From Flagellimonas alvinocaridis (GTDB lineage: Bacteria; Bacteroidota; Bacteroidia; Flavobacteriales; Flavobacteriaceae): a DNA stretch of 64,000 nucleotides. Numbering within the stretch: the first letter of the stretch is position 1; each line of letters opens with the position of its first letter. The DNA lies in contig NZ_SNTZ01000001.1 of the NCBI RefSeq assembly GCF_004916895.1, positions 404,263 to 468,262 of the forward strand. Reading direction: 5' to 3'. Of the stretch, positions 43,369 to 52,425 are shown piece by piece. Made by a program: the position numbers and the translations under genes. The notes beneath the pieces were generated by a model, which had not been told where the DNA came from, did no database searches, and worked only from the letters and a program-made list of their open reading frames with translations.

Positions 43369-43403
43369 GGACGATTAAAATGTTTGTCCCAAATTAAGCA
43401 ATC

Positions 43404-44792
43404 TTATGCAACTAATCCAGACAACTTTGTTTTAATCTCACGCACCAAATAAATCCCCGTGACCATGGTAGCAAGGACATCGGCTATGGGGAAGGACAGC
43501 CACACGCCCATCTCCCCCATAAATTGGGGCAGTAAAAGGATGAGCGGTATAAAAAAGAAGCCCTGTCGAGTAAGTGTGAGCAATAATGCTGGAATGGCCT
43601 TTCCCACCGCTTGAAAATACGCGGCACCTATCAATTGTAGGGCAATAATTGGCGTAGCTGCAAAGACCAACCGCATGGCCAAAGGGGAATGCTGCAACAC
43701 AAATGCATTGGTGGCCAATTCCTCTGCCGGCAAATGGGGCTTGTTGCTCAGGAAAAGTGAGGCAATCTCAGCCGGAAAAACCATGAGGACCACAAAGACC
43801 AAGGTTGCCACCAAAGCGGCATACTTGATGGCCGTATATATGGATTCCTTGACCCGATCATATCGTGCTGCCCCATAATTGAAGCCCGCAATTGGCAGAA
43901 ACCCTTGGGTGACCCCAAAAACAGGAAAAAGGGCAAACATGAGCATCCGGCCGATAATGGCATAAACCGCCACCATAGCCTCCCCTCCCAAATTAAAGAG
44001 GATATTGTTCATGAGCAGATAGGTGATACTGGTCACGGCCTGACGTGCCAAGGTCACAAATCCTAGGGAGCCAATTTCCTGAAGAATGGATCTGTCCAAT
44101 CCAAAATGGGAAAGACCAATCTTCAGTTCGGAATTTTTTGATAGAAAAAAGTAGAGAATATACCCAAAACACATTAAATATCCTGCGGTAGTGGCCCAAG
44201 CAGCCCCGTGCATGCCCCAATCAAACACATAAATAAAAATGTAGTCCATGAGCAGGTTTCCCACCGAAGGGATGATCATGGCCACCATGGCAAATTTGGG
44301 TTTCCCTTCGGCCCTGATCACGGTATTTCCCATCATACAAAGCGCCAAGAACGGCACCCCGTACAGGATAATGGTATAGTAAATTTTGGCCGGGGCAAAA
44401 ATGGAACCCTTGCCTCCAAAGGCCGGTATCAAGGTGTCCACAAAATAAAGTCCCAAGGCCACCATGACCACCGTAACCAAAAGAGTCAGCGTAATCTGGT
44501 TTCCAAAAGTCTTAAGGGCTTTTTCCTTGTTGTTGGCCCCCAAGGCACGGGACACAATACTGGAACCGCCAATACCAATGGCCATTCCCAAAGCTGCAAT
44601 AAAGAAGGAAACAGGCAACACCACATTAATGGCTGCAATGGCAATGGAGCCAATCCAATTACCCACAAAGATGGAGTCGACCAACACGTTCAAGGACATC
44701 ACCAGAATGCCAATGGATGCAGGTACGGCCTGTTTGATCAATAATTTTCCAATGGGTTCTTTCCCGAGTGCGTCAGAGGTTACTTTGGCCAT
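43404..44792 (-). CDS. MATE family efflux transporter
   Basis: A 462-residue membrane protein with twelve hydrophobic helices arranged as two halves, each with the MATE pattern (LIKQAVPASIGILVMSLNVLVDSIFVGNWIG in the first half; ALGANNKEKALKTFGN between helices; GVTQGFLPIAGFNYGAARYDRVKE in the second). It exports drugs or metabolites in exchange for sodium or protons. It lies between the lactonase-like gene and the broken DUF3050 gene, all on the minus strand, 35-54 bases apart. Confidence 0.93.
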   Translation of the reverse strand: MAKVTSDALGKEPIGKLLIKQAVPASIGILVMSLNVLVDSIFVGNWIGSIAIAAINVVLPVSFFIAALGMAIGIGGSSIVSRALGANNKEKALKTFGNQITLTLLVTVVMVALGLYFVDTLIPAFGGKGSIFAPAKIYYTIILYGVPFLALCMMGNTVIRAEGKPKFAMVAMIIPSVGNLLMDYIFIYVFDWGMHGAAWATTAGYLMCFGYILYFFLSKNSELKIGLSHFGLDRSILQEIGSLGFVTLARQAVTSITYLLMNNILFNLGGEAMVAVYAIIGRMLMFALFPVFGVTQGFLPIAGFNYGAARYDRVKESIYTAIKYAALVATLVFVVLMVFPAEIASLFLSNKPHLPAEELATNAFVLQHSPLAMRLVFAATPIIALQLIGAAYFQAVGKAIPALLLTLTRQGFFFIPLILLLPQFMGEMGVWLSFPIADVLATMVTGIYLVREIKTKLSGLVA

Positions 44793-44846
44793 GCCAATGG
44801 TGTTCTTTGGGTGTAAGGCTTTGTGTGTGGTAAATCTGAGCCAAAT

Positions 44847-45637
44847 CTACAACGCCTCGATTAAATTACCTTTGTTCTCCCTTAGTTTTTTGGTGATGCT
44901 GTCCCATAAAGCCACTCTATGCTCCAAAGCTCTTTGGCTATACTCAGCGACATCGGTCCATTTTTGTTCATCTTGGCCACAGAGCATCTTCATCATTTTG
45001 ACCGCCATGGGTCCGTGTTCATCCCCATCCAGTTCAATGTGCCGTTTTAGGTAATAGGAAAGCTTTGGATACTGCTCTGGCCCTTTTTTCCCAGATTGTT
45101 CTATAATACCCAAAAACATATCCGGAATCAATTCTTCCCTTCCAAAGGTAAAGGCCGCGGCAATGATATGCGGTTTTCGGGTATTGATGACCTCAAAAGT
45201 GAAGCTAAAAAGTTCCTTTCAGCCAGATTCAAATCCGCCTTTTTGATTTGCCCTGCGATTGCTTCAAGATTCCCAAAGTTTCCAATGACCCCCTTGACCT
45301 TGGAGGTATTGGCATTGACTTCCTCCATGGCATCCAGATACATTTCAAAATGGCTTTTGGCCACTCCTTCCTCATTGAAATCGCTTTCCTCCTCCAAAAC
45401 AATCTCATTGATGAACCTTGCCACTGTGGTATCCGAAGCGGGTTTCCATGGTAGATCCGTACAGGTAAGCTCACGCTGCAGGGCCTTTAACAGCGACATA
45501 AAATCCCAAACGGCATACACATGGCTCTCCATAAAGGTCCTGATGTCCTCTACAGAATCCAGCTGTGCGTAGAGCTCATGGTTTTTGAGTTGTTCCCGTA
45601 CTTCTTTGAGACTGTGCTCCAAGTTTTCAATGCTCAT
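44847..45637 (-). pseudogene. DUF3050 (heme-oxygenase-like fold) gene with a frameshift
   Basis: The 5' part (ATG 45637, MSIENLEHSLKEVREQLKNH) and the 3' part (IPDMFLGIIEQSGKK...NLIEAL) encode two halves of one DUF3050 protein of about 260 residues, but lie in different frames. Reading the minus strand past the A5 run at 45207-45211 in the shifted frame gives FTFEVINTRKPHIIAAAFTF followed by GREELIPDMF, the conserved core; the unshifted frame instead ends at 45128 after a non-family tail (PRPLPLEGKN). One missing T in the run, a sequencing error, or -1 frameshifting on TTT TTA would each explain it. DUF3050 proteins have an all-helical, diiron/heme-oxygenase-like fold with conserved His and Glu; function unknown. 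Confidence 0.8.
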
Positions 45638-45663
45638 AGACTTGTTTTACTGTACTCCAAAAA

Positions 45664-46710
45664 TTATTGGATGTTATATTCCGGCAGGGTTTGATTTGTT
45701 GACCAAGTATTGATCCACTGTGCCATAAGACTTGCCCAATCATCCCTATCGTTCAAACATGGGACATGGATGTAGTCTTTCCCGCCGGCCTCTACAAATT
45801 GTTCCTTGCCTTCCATGGCGATTTCTTCCAAAGTCTCCAGACAATCACTCACAAAGGCAGGGGTGATTACCGCCAAACGCTCAATCCCCTCTTTACCCAA
45901 TCGTTCAAATTCATGGTCGGTGAAAGGCTGCAACCATGGGTCGCTTCCCAATCGGGATTGGAATGAGGTGCTCACTTTATCACTGGGCAATCCCAATTGT
46001 GCTATCACCAACTCGGTAGTATCGTAGCATTGATGCCTGTAACAGGTATGGTGTGCCACTGAATTGGCCTTGCAACAGGCCCCGTTCAATTGGCAATGGA
46101 ATCTAGTGGGGTCCGATTTTTTAATGTGCCTCTCGGGAATCCCATGATAGGAGAAAAGAATATGGTCGTAATCAAAACCTTTTAGCCCTTCTGCAATACT
46201 ATTGGACAATATTTTGATGTAATCCGGATTGCTATAAAAGGCAGGCAATGTGGTCAGCTGCATACTAGGGAAATACTCTTGCTGCACTTCCATGGCCTTC
46301 ACCACTACCGTTTCGTATGATGACATGGCATAATGGGGATACAGGGGCACCAGCAACACCTCATCCACTCCTTTATCCTTCAACTCCTGTAAAGCGTTCT
46401 TAATGGTCATGGAACCATACCGCATACCCAAGGCAATGGGCAAGCTGGTCTGTTGGCTCACCTTTTCCATAAAACGTTCCGAGATGATAATCAAAGGAGA
46501 GCCTTCCTCCCACCAAATCTTGGAATAGGCTTCCGCCGAACGCTTTGGACGCGTGTTGAGGATAATTCCCCGTACAATGATATTTCGCAGAACGGGGTTT
46601 ACGTCTATGACACGCTCGTCCATAAGAAACTCATCCAAATATGGTTTAACATCCTTTGCGGTAGGGCTGTCCGGCGAACCCAAATTGACCAATAAAACTC
46701 CTTTTGGCAC
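45664..46710 (-). CDS. hemH: Ferrochelatase
   Basis: About 348 residues. It inserts Fe(II) into protoporphyrin IX (or coproporphyrin). Family landmarks: GVLLVNLGSPDSPTAKDVKPYL at the start, VLLVPLYPHYAMSSYET, and the active-site histidine in ILFSYHGIPERHIKKSDP. Four cysteines (CQLNGACCKANSVAHHTCYRHQC region) recall the iron-sulfur or metal ligands seen in some ferrochelatases. I start at GTG 46710, just after the -7 box TATTTTTG at 46731-46738; a longer frame begins with TTG at 46773, upstream of that promoter. It is 12 kb from hemB and on the other strand from the main hem cluster. Confidence 0.93.
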   Translation of the reverse strand: MPKGVLLVNLGSPDSPTAKDVKPYLDEFLMDERVIDVNPVLRNIIVRGIILNTRPKRSAEAYSKIWWEEGSPLIIISERFMEKVSQQTSLPIALGMRYGSMTIKNALQELKDKGVDEVLLVPLYPHYAMSSYETVVVKAMEVQQEYFPSMQLTTLPAFYSNPDYIKILSNSIAEGLKGFDYDHILFSYHGIPERHIKKSDPTRFHCQLNGACCKANSVAHHTCYRHQCYDTTELVIAQLGLPSDKVSTSFQSRLGSDPWLQPFTDHEFERLGKEGIERLAVITPAFVSDCLETLEEIAMEGKEQFVEAGGKDYIHVPCLNDRDDWASLMAQWINTWSTNQTLPEYNIQ

Positions 46711-46730
46711 AGCTTTTTGTTTTAGGTCCC

Positions 46731-46738
46731 CAAAAATA
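46731..46738 (-). promoter_or_regulatory. -7 box (TATTTTTG) of hemH
   Basis: Exact TAnnTTTG match on the minus strand, 20 bases before the GTG at 46710; it decides in favour of the short start. Confidence 0.45.
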
Positions 46739-46913
46739 CAACTTGGCACGGACTTGTTCTTTTCAGAACCCAATTACTTTTCTATGGTCCATAACTAAAT
46801 TCAATCTATATTTCATTCGATATACCCAACCTTTATTCTTTTCTGCTTTATTTTTGTTGAAGATGCTTTTGATGGAGCATTTGTTTGGATTGAATAAAAC
46901 ACATTATATGGTG

Positions 46914-47765
46914 ATGAAATATAAAACCCTCTTGCCCTTTCTATTTTTAGGGTTGATGGCATCCGCCCAGCAAATTACTTGTTCCCCAAAGGACAAATCC
47001 CTTTTTGAGGACAAAATCGCAGCCTTGCAGAATACCCAAGCTTCCTTTTTGGGCGATACGATTGTAGCGGTTGGGAAATCCTTCTTGGACACACCTTATG
47101 TGGAAAAAACCCTTGAAGTGGGTGAGACCGAAACCTTGGTAGTGAACTTACAAGGCTTGGACTGTACCACTTTTGTAGAAAATGTATTTGCCTTTGGAAC
47201 CATGCTCAAGTCCAAACAAAACTCTTTTGAAGATTTCACCAAAACCTTGGAGACCATTCGGTATAGGGATGGTGATTTAAAAGGTTATCCTTCTCGTTTA
47301 CATTACTTTACAGAGTGGATTCGGAATAATGAAAAGAAGGGGTTGGTCAAGGACATTACTTCGGATTTGGGAGGAGTTGAGCTCAACAAGCCTATCAATT
47401 TTATGGGAACACACCGTTCGTTGTATCCGTTTTTGAGCGATGACACCAACTTTGCCATCATTCAACAAGCGGAAAAAGAATTGGCCAAGCAAAATCTGTG
47501 CTACTTGCCCCAAGACCAGATTGAAAACAAGGAACAACAAATACAATCCGGGGACATCATTGCATTGGCAACTTCAATAAAAGGGTTGGACGTTACCCAT
47601 ACCGGCATAGCCATACATCAACCGGATGGGCGATTGCATTTACTTCATGCCTCAAGCAAAAATGGAAAAGTGGAAATCACCCAAGAGCCTTTGGTGGATT
47701 ACCTAAAGAACATCAAAAGCAATATTGGTATTATTGTGGCTAGGCCCATTTTACTTTCGTTTTAG
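46914..47765 (+). CDS. DUF1460 family secreted amidase-like protein
   Basis: A 283-residue exported protein (MKYKTLLPFLFLGLMASAQQ). DUF1460 is an NlpC/P60-like cysteine peptidase family; the nucleophile is in LQGLDCTTFVENV (about residue 83) and the conserved His region in VTHTGIAIHQPDGRLHLLHAS. Bacteroides members hydrolyse N-acetylmuramoyl-L-alanine bonds in peptidoglycan. ATG 46914 fits the signal peptide; in-frame ATGs at 46908 and 46863 are possible. Its end overlaps the convergent ThuA-like gene by 15 bases. Confidence 0.85.
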   Translation: MKYKTLLPFLFLGLMASAQQITCSPKDKSLFEDKIAALQNTQASFLGDTIVAVGKSFLDTPYVEKTLEVGETETLVVNLQGLDCTTFVENVFAFGTMLKSKQNSFEDFTKTLETIRYRDGDLKGYPSRLHYFTEWIRNNEKKGLVKDITSDLGGVELNKPINFMGTHRSLYPFLSDDTNFAIIQQAEKELAKQNLCYLPQDQIENKEQQIQSGDIIALATSIKGLDVTHTGIAIHQPDGRLHLLHASSKNGKVEITQEPLVDYLKNIKSNIGIIVARPILLSF

Positions 47766-48503
47766 GCACCATTCAATGGCCCCCAAGAGGTGTTGTCTGA
47801 AATCAGGGTCATCATAAGCGGCATCGGTATGCCCCAAACCTGTATAAAAAGCACGGCCCCCATCATATTCATGGCACCAAGCAATGGGATGGTTGGCTCC
47901 GTTCTTGCCACCTTTATAACTGGTTTCATCAAGTTTCATCAAAACCGAAACGCTAGGATTCAATTCCTTAAAATTGTACCATTCATCAAAATGCATCCAA
48001 ACATTGTTCAGGTGGGTTGTGGACGGATGGGATGTATCAACTATATCAATTTTGGCTTGCTGTTGTTCCGGATGGCTCTCAAAATAACCTCCTACCAACT
48101 TTCCATACCAAGGCCAGTCGTACTCGGTATCCGCTGCGGCATGGATTCCCAAATAACTGCCTCCATTTTTAATGTACCCTTCAAAAGCCTTCTGTTGGGC
48201 ATCATCCAAGACCTCTTCGGTGGTGCTCATAAAGACCACCAATTTGTAGTTCCCCAGATTTTGAGGGTTAAAGTCCGTCCCTGAATCCGTCTGAAGTGCA
48301 ATAAAACCATTCTTTCTTCCCAACTCCCGTAAGGTCTGCACCCCCTTTTCAATGGAAGCATGTCTATATCCTGTGGTTTTGGTGAAGACCAAGACTAGTT
48401 CGGGCATTTTTACATTTTGGGCTTCTTCTGGGTTCGGGGCATCTTGTGCGGAAATCTGCAACGCAAAGCCTATGGCAAAAAGGGACAGTACAAGAGTTTT
48501 CAT
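47751..48503 (-). CDS. Secreted ThuA-like domain protein
   Basis: A 250-residue exported protein (MKTLVLSLFAIGFALQISAQ) with one ThuA domain: VLVFTKTTGYRHASIEKG, SYLGIHAAADTEYDWPWYGKLVGGYF and GGRAFYTGLGHTDAAYDDPDF. The fold is related to class I glutamine amidotransferases. ThuA was named from a trehalose utilisation operon, where it works next to a Gfo/Idh/MocA enzyme (ThuB) on 3-keto trehalose. No such neighbour is adjacent here; the exported Gfo/Idh/MocA genes lie 12 and 30 kb away. An AraC-type regulator is encoded 10 bases upstream. Confidence 0.87.
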   Translation of the reverse strand: MKTLVLSLFAIGFALQISAQDAPNPEEAQNVKMPELVLVFTKTTGYRHASIEKGVQTLRELGRKNGFIALQTDSGTDFNPQNLGNYKLVVFMSTTEEVLDDAQQKAFEGYIKNGGSYLGIHAAADTEYDWPWYGKLVGGYFESHPEQQQAKIDIVDTSHPSTTHLNNVWMHFDEWYNFKELNPSVSVLMKLDETSYKGGKNGANHPIAWCHEYDGGRAFYTGLGHTDAAYDDPDFRQHLLGAIEWCLKRK

Positions 48504-48513
48504 TTTTTGATTT

Positions 48514-49392
48514 TTATGCGTTTGAAGTTAAGTATTTTTTGGGGGTGGTGCCATACTTCTTTTTGAAAGAAGCGATAAAGTGACTGGCGGTACTATATCC
48601 CACTTTCAAACCCACTTCATTGACGTTGTGCTTTCCGGTTTCTAACATTTTTCGGGCATACTCCATTTTGTAGTCGAACAAAAATCCGTAGACCGAATCC
48701 CCATAAATCTGTTTGAACCCTTCTTTCAGCTTTTTCAAACTCAATCCAATTTCTTGGGAAAGTTCGGCCAATGTAGGCGGCTCGGCCATTCGTGAAATCA
48801 TGATTTCCTTGGCCATTCTTATACGTCGCACGTTGTCCTCATCGGCCAAAAAGGGACATTGCTCCAGATCGGCATCCTCGGTTTTATTAAAATAAAGGGA
48901 TATCAGCTCATATACCTTTCCTTTGATATACAATTGTTTGATGGAAGGATGCAAATTGTAATTCATTAACTGACTGAGTACAACAGCAATGGCAGGTGAT
49001 ACCATTTCTTGGGAATAGTATTTTTTCTCCTTGTTCTCACCGCTCAAAAAAGGGATATACTCCGCCTCATTGGAAAAAAGGGAATGGAACTTTCGTATGG
49101 TCATTACCACAGACAGCAACCAAGAGTGGGGAGAAACTATGAGGTTCAAGGGCAAATCCTTTTGCGTATTGTAGAGCAGCAAAGAGTTTTCTTCCGTTAC
49201 TTCCAAATGATAGTTTCCTTCATTAAAATTAAAACGGGTTTTGCCTTTCAAACAAAAATGGAACTGTATAAATGAGCTGTCGATTTCCCGCTCTACCGTT
49301 TGCAATTCTTGTGTATCGTTCTGAATCTTAAGGATATAAAACCCATCTTCTACTAGATTTTCATCATAGGAACCTTTGGCGATATTTTTCAT
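48514..49392 (-). CDS. AraC-family transcriptional regulator
   Basis: A 292-residue regulator with a 190-residue N-terminal sensor part (VEREIDSSFIQFHFCLKGKTRFNF...) and an AraC/XylS DNA-binding domain (about 200-290: PTLAELSQEIGLSLKKLKEGFKQIYGDSVYGFL, VNEVGLKVGYSTASHFIASFKKKYGTTPKKY). It is divergent from hemA, and the ThuA-like gene follows by 10 bases, so it could control either. A 9+9 palindrome lies 32-54 bases upstream of its start and may be a metal-regulator or self-binding site. It resembles the iron/heme-linked AraC regulators of other bacteria only in general form. Confidence 0.85.
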   Translation of the reverse strand: MKNIAKGSYDENLVEDGFYILKIQNDTQELQTVEREIDSSFIQFHFCLKGKTRFNFNEGNYHLEVTEENSLLLYNTQKDLPLNLIVSPHSWLLSVVMTIRKFHSLFSNEAEYIPFLSGENKEKKYYSQEMVSPAIAVVLSQLMNYNLHPSIKQLYIKGKVYELISLYFNKTEDADLEQCPFLADEDNVRRIRMAKEIMISRMAEPPTLAELSQEIGLSLKKLKEGFKQIYGDSVYGFLFDYKMEYARKMLETGKHNVNEVGLKVGYSTASHFIASFKKKYGTTPKKYLTSNA

Positions 49393-49423
49393 GACCGAAT
49401 CGAATTAAGTCTTTACCTTTTTT

Positions 49424-49446
49424 CAATTTAGAATGACTCTAAATTG
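49424..49446. promoter_or_regulatory. Candidate operator: 9-bp arms with 5-base centre
   Basis: CAATTTAGA-ATGAC-TCTAAATTG, a perfect inverted repeat in the divergent gap between the AraC gene and hemA. The TTAGA/TCTAA core recalls the iron- or manganese-dependent (Fur/DtxR-like) binding sites, but the assignment is inference. Confidence 0.55.
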
Positions 49447-49574
49447 TATTTTTACTTACCAAAGTAATCAATAAAACCAACGTTTTTCGTGGTTTTTTAA
49501 AAATTTTGACTTAAAAAATATCTCATGGGTCATTTATAGTACCGCTAGCGTTATTTTTTAAAACATAGCACCGT

Positions 49575-49582
49575 TATTTTTG
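49575..49582 (+). promoter_or_regulatory. -7 box (TATTTTTG) of the hem operon
   Basis: Exact TAnnTTTG match, 20 bases before the hemA ATG at 49603; a weak TTA -33 element is 21 bases upstream. Confidence 0.5.
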
Positions 49583-49602
49583 TGCTGCGATTTTTATCCT
49601 TT

Positions 49603-50859
49603 ATGAGGAATTACAACATTTCGAAACATAATTCCTTCTACGCCATTGGGCTGAGCTATAAGAAGGCAGATGCTGAGGTGCGGGGAAAGTTTAGTCTGGA
49701 TGTTCCGGCCATAGACCATATTCTGGCAAAGGCCAAGGGACTTGGCATTGATGGCCTATTGGCTATTTCAACCTGTAATAGGACCGAGCTATATGGTTTT
49801 GCCCAACATCCCTATCAACTTATAAAATTGCTTTGCGACCAAACACAGGGAACTGTGGAAGAGTTTCAAGAAGTAGCCTATGTCTACAAAAACCATGAGG
49901 CCATTTCCCATATGTTCAAGGTTGGCACAGGGTTGGACAGCCAGATTTTGGGTGATTTTGAAATCATAAGTCAAATCAAACAAGGTTTTTATCGCGCCAA
50001 AAAACAAGACATGGCCAATCCTTTTTTGGAGCGGCTTTGCAATGCTGTCATCCAAGCCAGCAAACGAATCAAGACCGAAACCGAACTCTCCTCTGGAGCC
50101 ACATCGGTCGCCTTTGCCTCGGTAAAGTATATTCTGGACAATGTTCCCGATATTTCGGAAAAGAACATTCTTCTTTTTGGAACGGGAAAAATCGGAAGGA
50201 ATACCTGCGAAAACCTCATTAAACACTCCAACAACCACCATATTACCCTGATCAACAGGACTCGAGCAAAAGCGGAGGATATTGCCGGAAAGTTTCATTT
50301 GACCGTAAAGGACTATGGCGATCTCCAGACCGAAATACGAAAAGCGGACATCCTTGTGGTGGCCACTGGTGCACAGTTGCCCACCGTTTCCAAAGCATTG
50401 ATCTATCCCAAGAAACCACTTCTGATCCTGGACCTTTCCGTACCCAAAAATGTTGCGGACGATGTTTTGGAACTGGATAATGTTTCCTTGGTACATTTGG
50501 ACCAACTTTCCCAGATTACTGATGATGCCCTGGCCAAAAGGAAGGAATACGTGCCTAAAGCGGAAGCCATTATTGAACAGGTCAAAAAAGACTTTTTAAA
50601 GTGGTTGGAAACCCGAAAGTTTGCCCCTGTCATAAATGCGCTCAAGGAAAAGCTAAAAACCATGAAGGCCGAGGAAATTGACTTTCATTCCAAAAAAATA
50701 GATGACTTCAATCAAGATCAGGCCGAAATCATATCGGACAGGATTATCCAAAAAATCACCAAACAGTTTGCCAACCACCTGAAAAGTTCCGAAGTGGATA
50801 CCGAGGACAGCCTGGAGCTTATCCAGAAAGTCTTTCAGCTAGAAATCGATTCAAAATGA
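49603..50859 (+). CDS. hemA: Glutamyl-tRNA reductase
   Basis: A 418-residue enzyme making glutamate-1-semialdehyde from Glu-tRNA(Glu), the first step of heme synthesis by the C5 route. The nucleophile Cys58 is in ISTCNRTELYG; the tRNA/NADPH parts show GTGLDSQILGDFEIISQIKQ and LLFGTGKIGRNTCENL. A C-terminal dimerisation helix region (from about 320) is present. The start ATG 49603 follows the -7 box by 20 bases; an upstream in-frame TTG at 49582 is discarded. It heads a run of overlapping genes that ends at hemB. hemL is not in the window. Confidence 0.96.
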   Translation: MRNYNISKHNSFYAIGLSYKKADAEVRGKFSLDVPAIDHILAKAKGLGIDGLLAISTCNRTELYGFAQHPYQLIKLLCDQTQGTVEEFQEVAYVYKNHEAISHMFKVGTGLDSQILGDFEIISQIKQGFYRAKKQDMANPFLERLCNAVIQASKRIKTETELSSGATSVAFASVKYILDNVPDISEKNILLFGTGKIGRNTCENLIKHSNNHHITLINRTRAKAEDIAGKFHLTVKDYGDLQTEIRKADILVVATGAQLPTVSKALIYPKKPLLILDLSVPKNVADDVLELDNVSLVHLDQLSQITDDALAKRKEYVPKAEAIIEQVKKDFLKWLETRKFAPVINALKEKLKTMKAEEIDFHSKKIDDFNQDQAEIISDRIIQKITKQFANHLKSSEVDTEDSLELIQKVFQLEIDSK

Positions 50860-51782
50860 GCAAGATCATACGAATTGGGACCCGCGATAGTGAATTGGCA
50901 CTGTGGCAAGCCACCACTGTACAGCAAAAATTGGAAGAATTGGGGTACGACACCTCATTGGTCCCCATTAAATCCACAGGGGATGAAATACTGGACAAAC
51001 CCCTTTACGAACTGGGAATCACCGGCATTTTTACCAAAACTTTGGATATTGCCCTATTGAAAGGGCAGATAGATATTGCCGTACACTCCATGAAGGATGT
51101 TCCCACCCAATTGCCAAAAGGTATAGTCCAGGTTGCCGTATTGAAGCGTGCCATTACCCACGATATTTTGGTGCACAAGGGATTGAATTTTTTGGAATCC
51201 GATGCCCCTGCCACCATTGCTACCGGCAGTTTGCGCAGAAAAGCCCAATGGTTGAACAAATACCCTCACCATACTGTGGTGGATTTACGGGGAAACGTAA
51301 ATACCCGATTGTTGAAACTGATTGAGAACGACTGGAACGGTGCCATTTTTGCCCAGGCCGGATTGGAACGGATCAAATTGCTGCCCAAAGATGCCCTGCA
51401 ATTGGATTGGATGATTCCTGCCCCAGCACAAGGCGCCATGGTGGTCGTGGCCAAAGAAGAGGACACCTTTTCAAGAGAAGCACTCACCAAACTAAATCAT
51501 AAGGAATCTGAAGTGGCCACTACCATTGAACGGGAGTTTTTACGGACTCTGGAAGGAGGTTGCACCGCTCCTATTGGTGCCTTGGCACAAATAAAAGAAC
51601 AAACGGTACATTTTGAAGGGGTTCTTTTTTCATTGGATGGAAAACAAAAAATCACCGTCAACAAAAGTGTTCCCTTGAACCAAGCCAATGGACTGGGAGA
51701 GCAATGTGCCAAAGAGGTCTTACAGCAAGGTGGAGATAAATTGATGCAGGAAATTAGAAATGAAAACAGTGCTCTCCACTAA
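50856..51782 (+). CDS. hemC: Porphobilinogen deaminase (hydroxymethylbilane synthase)
   Basis: A 308-residue enzyme assembling four porphobilinogens into hydroxymethylbilane. Features: IRIGTRDSELALWQA at the start, DIAVHSMKDVPTQLP, ATGSLRRKAQW, and the dipyrromethane-cofactor Cys236 in EGGCTAPIGALAQI. ATGA overlap with hemA (start within the hemA stop) couples translation; its end overlaps hemD by 23 bases. Confidence 0.97.
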   Translation: MSKIIRIGTRDSELALWQATTVQQKLEELGYDTSLVPIKSTGDEILDKPLYELGITGIFTKTLDIALLKGQIDIAVHSMKDVPTQLPKGIVQVAVLKRAITHDILVHKGLNFLESDAPATIATGSLRRKAQWLNKYPHHTVVDLRGNVNTRLLKLIENDWNGAIFAQAGLERIKLLPKDALQLDWMIPAPAQGAMVVVAKEEDTFSREALTKLNHKESEVATTIEREFLRTLEGGCTAPIGALAQIKEQTVHFEGVLFSLDGKQKITVNKSVPLNQANGLGEQCAKEVLQQGGDKLMQEIRNENSALH

Positions 51783-52425
51783 AAAACTAAGCTCACCGCA
51801 AAAGGAATTGTTCCTCAATTCAGGTTTGGGGTTGGTGGAATACGATGCACTTCAAATTGAATTTTTGGATGTAAATATTCCTTTGGAATACACCCACTAT
51901 ATCCTTACCAGTAAAAATTCGGTCAAGGCTTTCGTTAAAAAAATTGAAAACCGGGACACCTCCAATTTTCAGGTCTTTTGTGTTGGTGAAAAAACCAAAG
52001 CCCTTTTGGAAGAAAATGGGCTGAGGGTGGTAAAAATGACCGAATACGCCTCGGAATTGGCCCAATATATTATAAAGGAGCATCACGATGATTCCTTTTT
52101 GTTTTTATCCGGAAATCAAAGAAGAGATACCCTACCAAAAGCACTGACTGAAAATAACATTCGGTATAAAGAGGTGGTGGTGTACAAAACCCATATAGTG
52201 CCAAGAGCATTTCAAAGGGATTTTGACGGCATACTATTCTTTAGTCCAAGTGGCATCAGAAGTTATCTTTTGGAAAACTCTATAAACAGCAGTACCCTGT
52301 TCTGCATTGGTACTACTACGGCAGCTGAGGCCAAAAAACATTCGGACAACATCATAATAGCCAATAAACCGACCGTGGAAAACGTGTTGGTCCAGGCCAT
52401 AAACCATTTTACAAGACATGATTAA
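51760..52425 (+). CDS. hemD: Uroporphyrinogen-III synthase
   Basis: A 221-residue protein with the two-lobed, poorly conserved layout of Hem[53 protein letters not shown] in the first lobe and [45 protein letters not shown] in the second. It closes the linear tetrapyrrole with ring D inversion. It overlaps hemC by 23 bases and hemE by 8. Confidence 0.92.
   Translation: MKTVLSTKKLSSPQKELFLNSGLGLVEYDALQIEFLDVNIPLEYTHYILTSKNSVKAFVKKIENRDTSNFQVFCVGEKTKALLEENGLRVVKMTEYASELAQYIIKEHHDDSFLFLSGNQRRDTLPKALTENNIRYKEVVVYKTHIVPRAFQRDFDGILFFSPSGIRSYLLENSINSSTLFCIGTTTAAEAKKHSDNIIIANKPTVENVLVQAINHFTRHD

Noticed and set aside
44847..45131. A separate 94-residue gene overlapping the end of a 169-residue gene
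   Set aside because: The start would be a TTG inside the conserved DUF3050 motif GREELIPDMF, so it is the 3' half of a frameshifted gene.
46704..46913. A longer start for the DUF1460 protein
   Set aside because: The extension overlaps the hemH promoter and start and places the signal peptide inside the chain.
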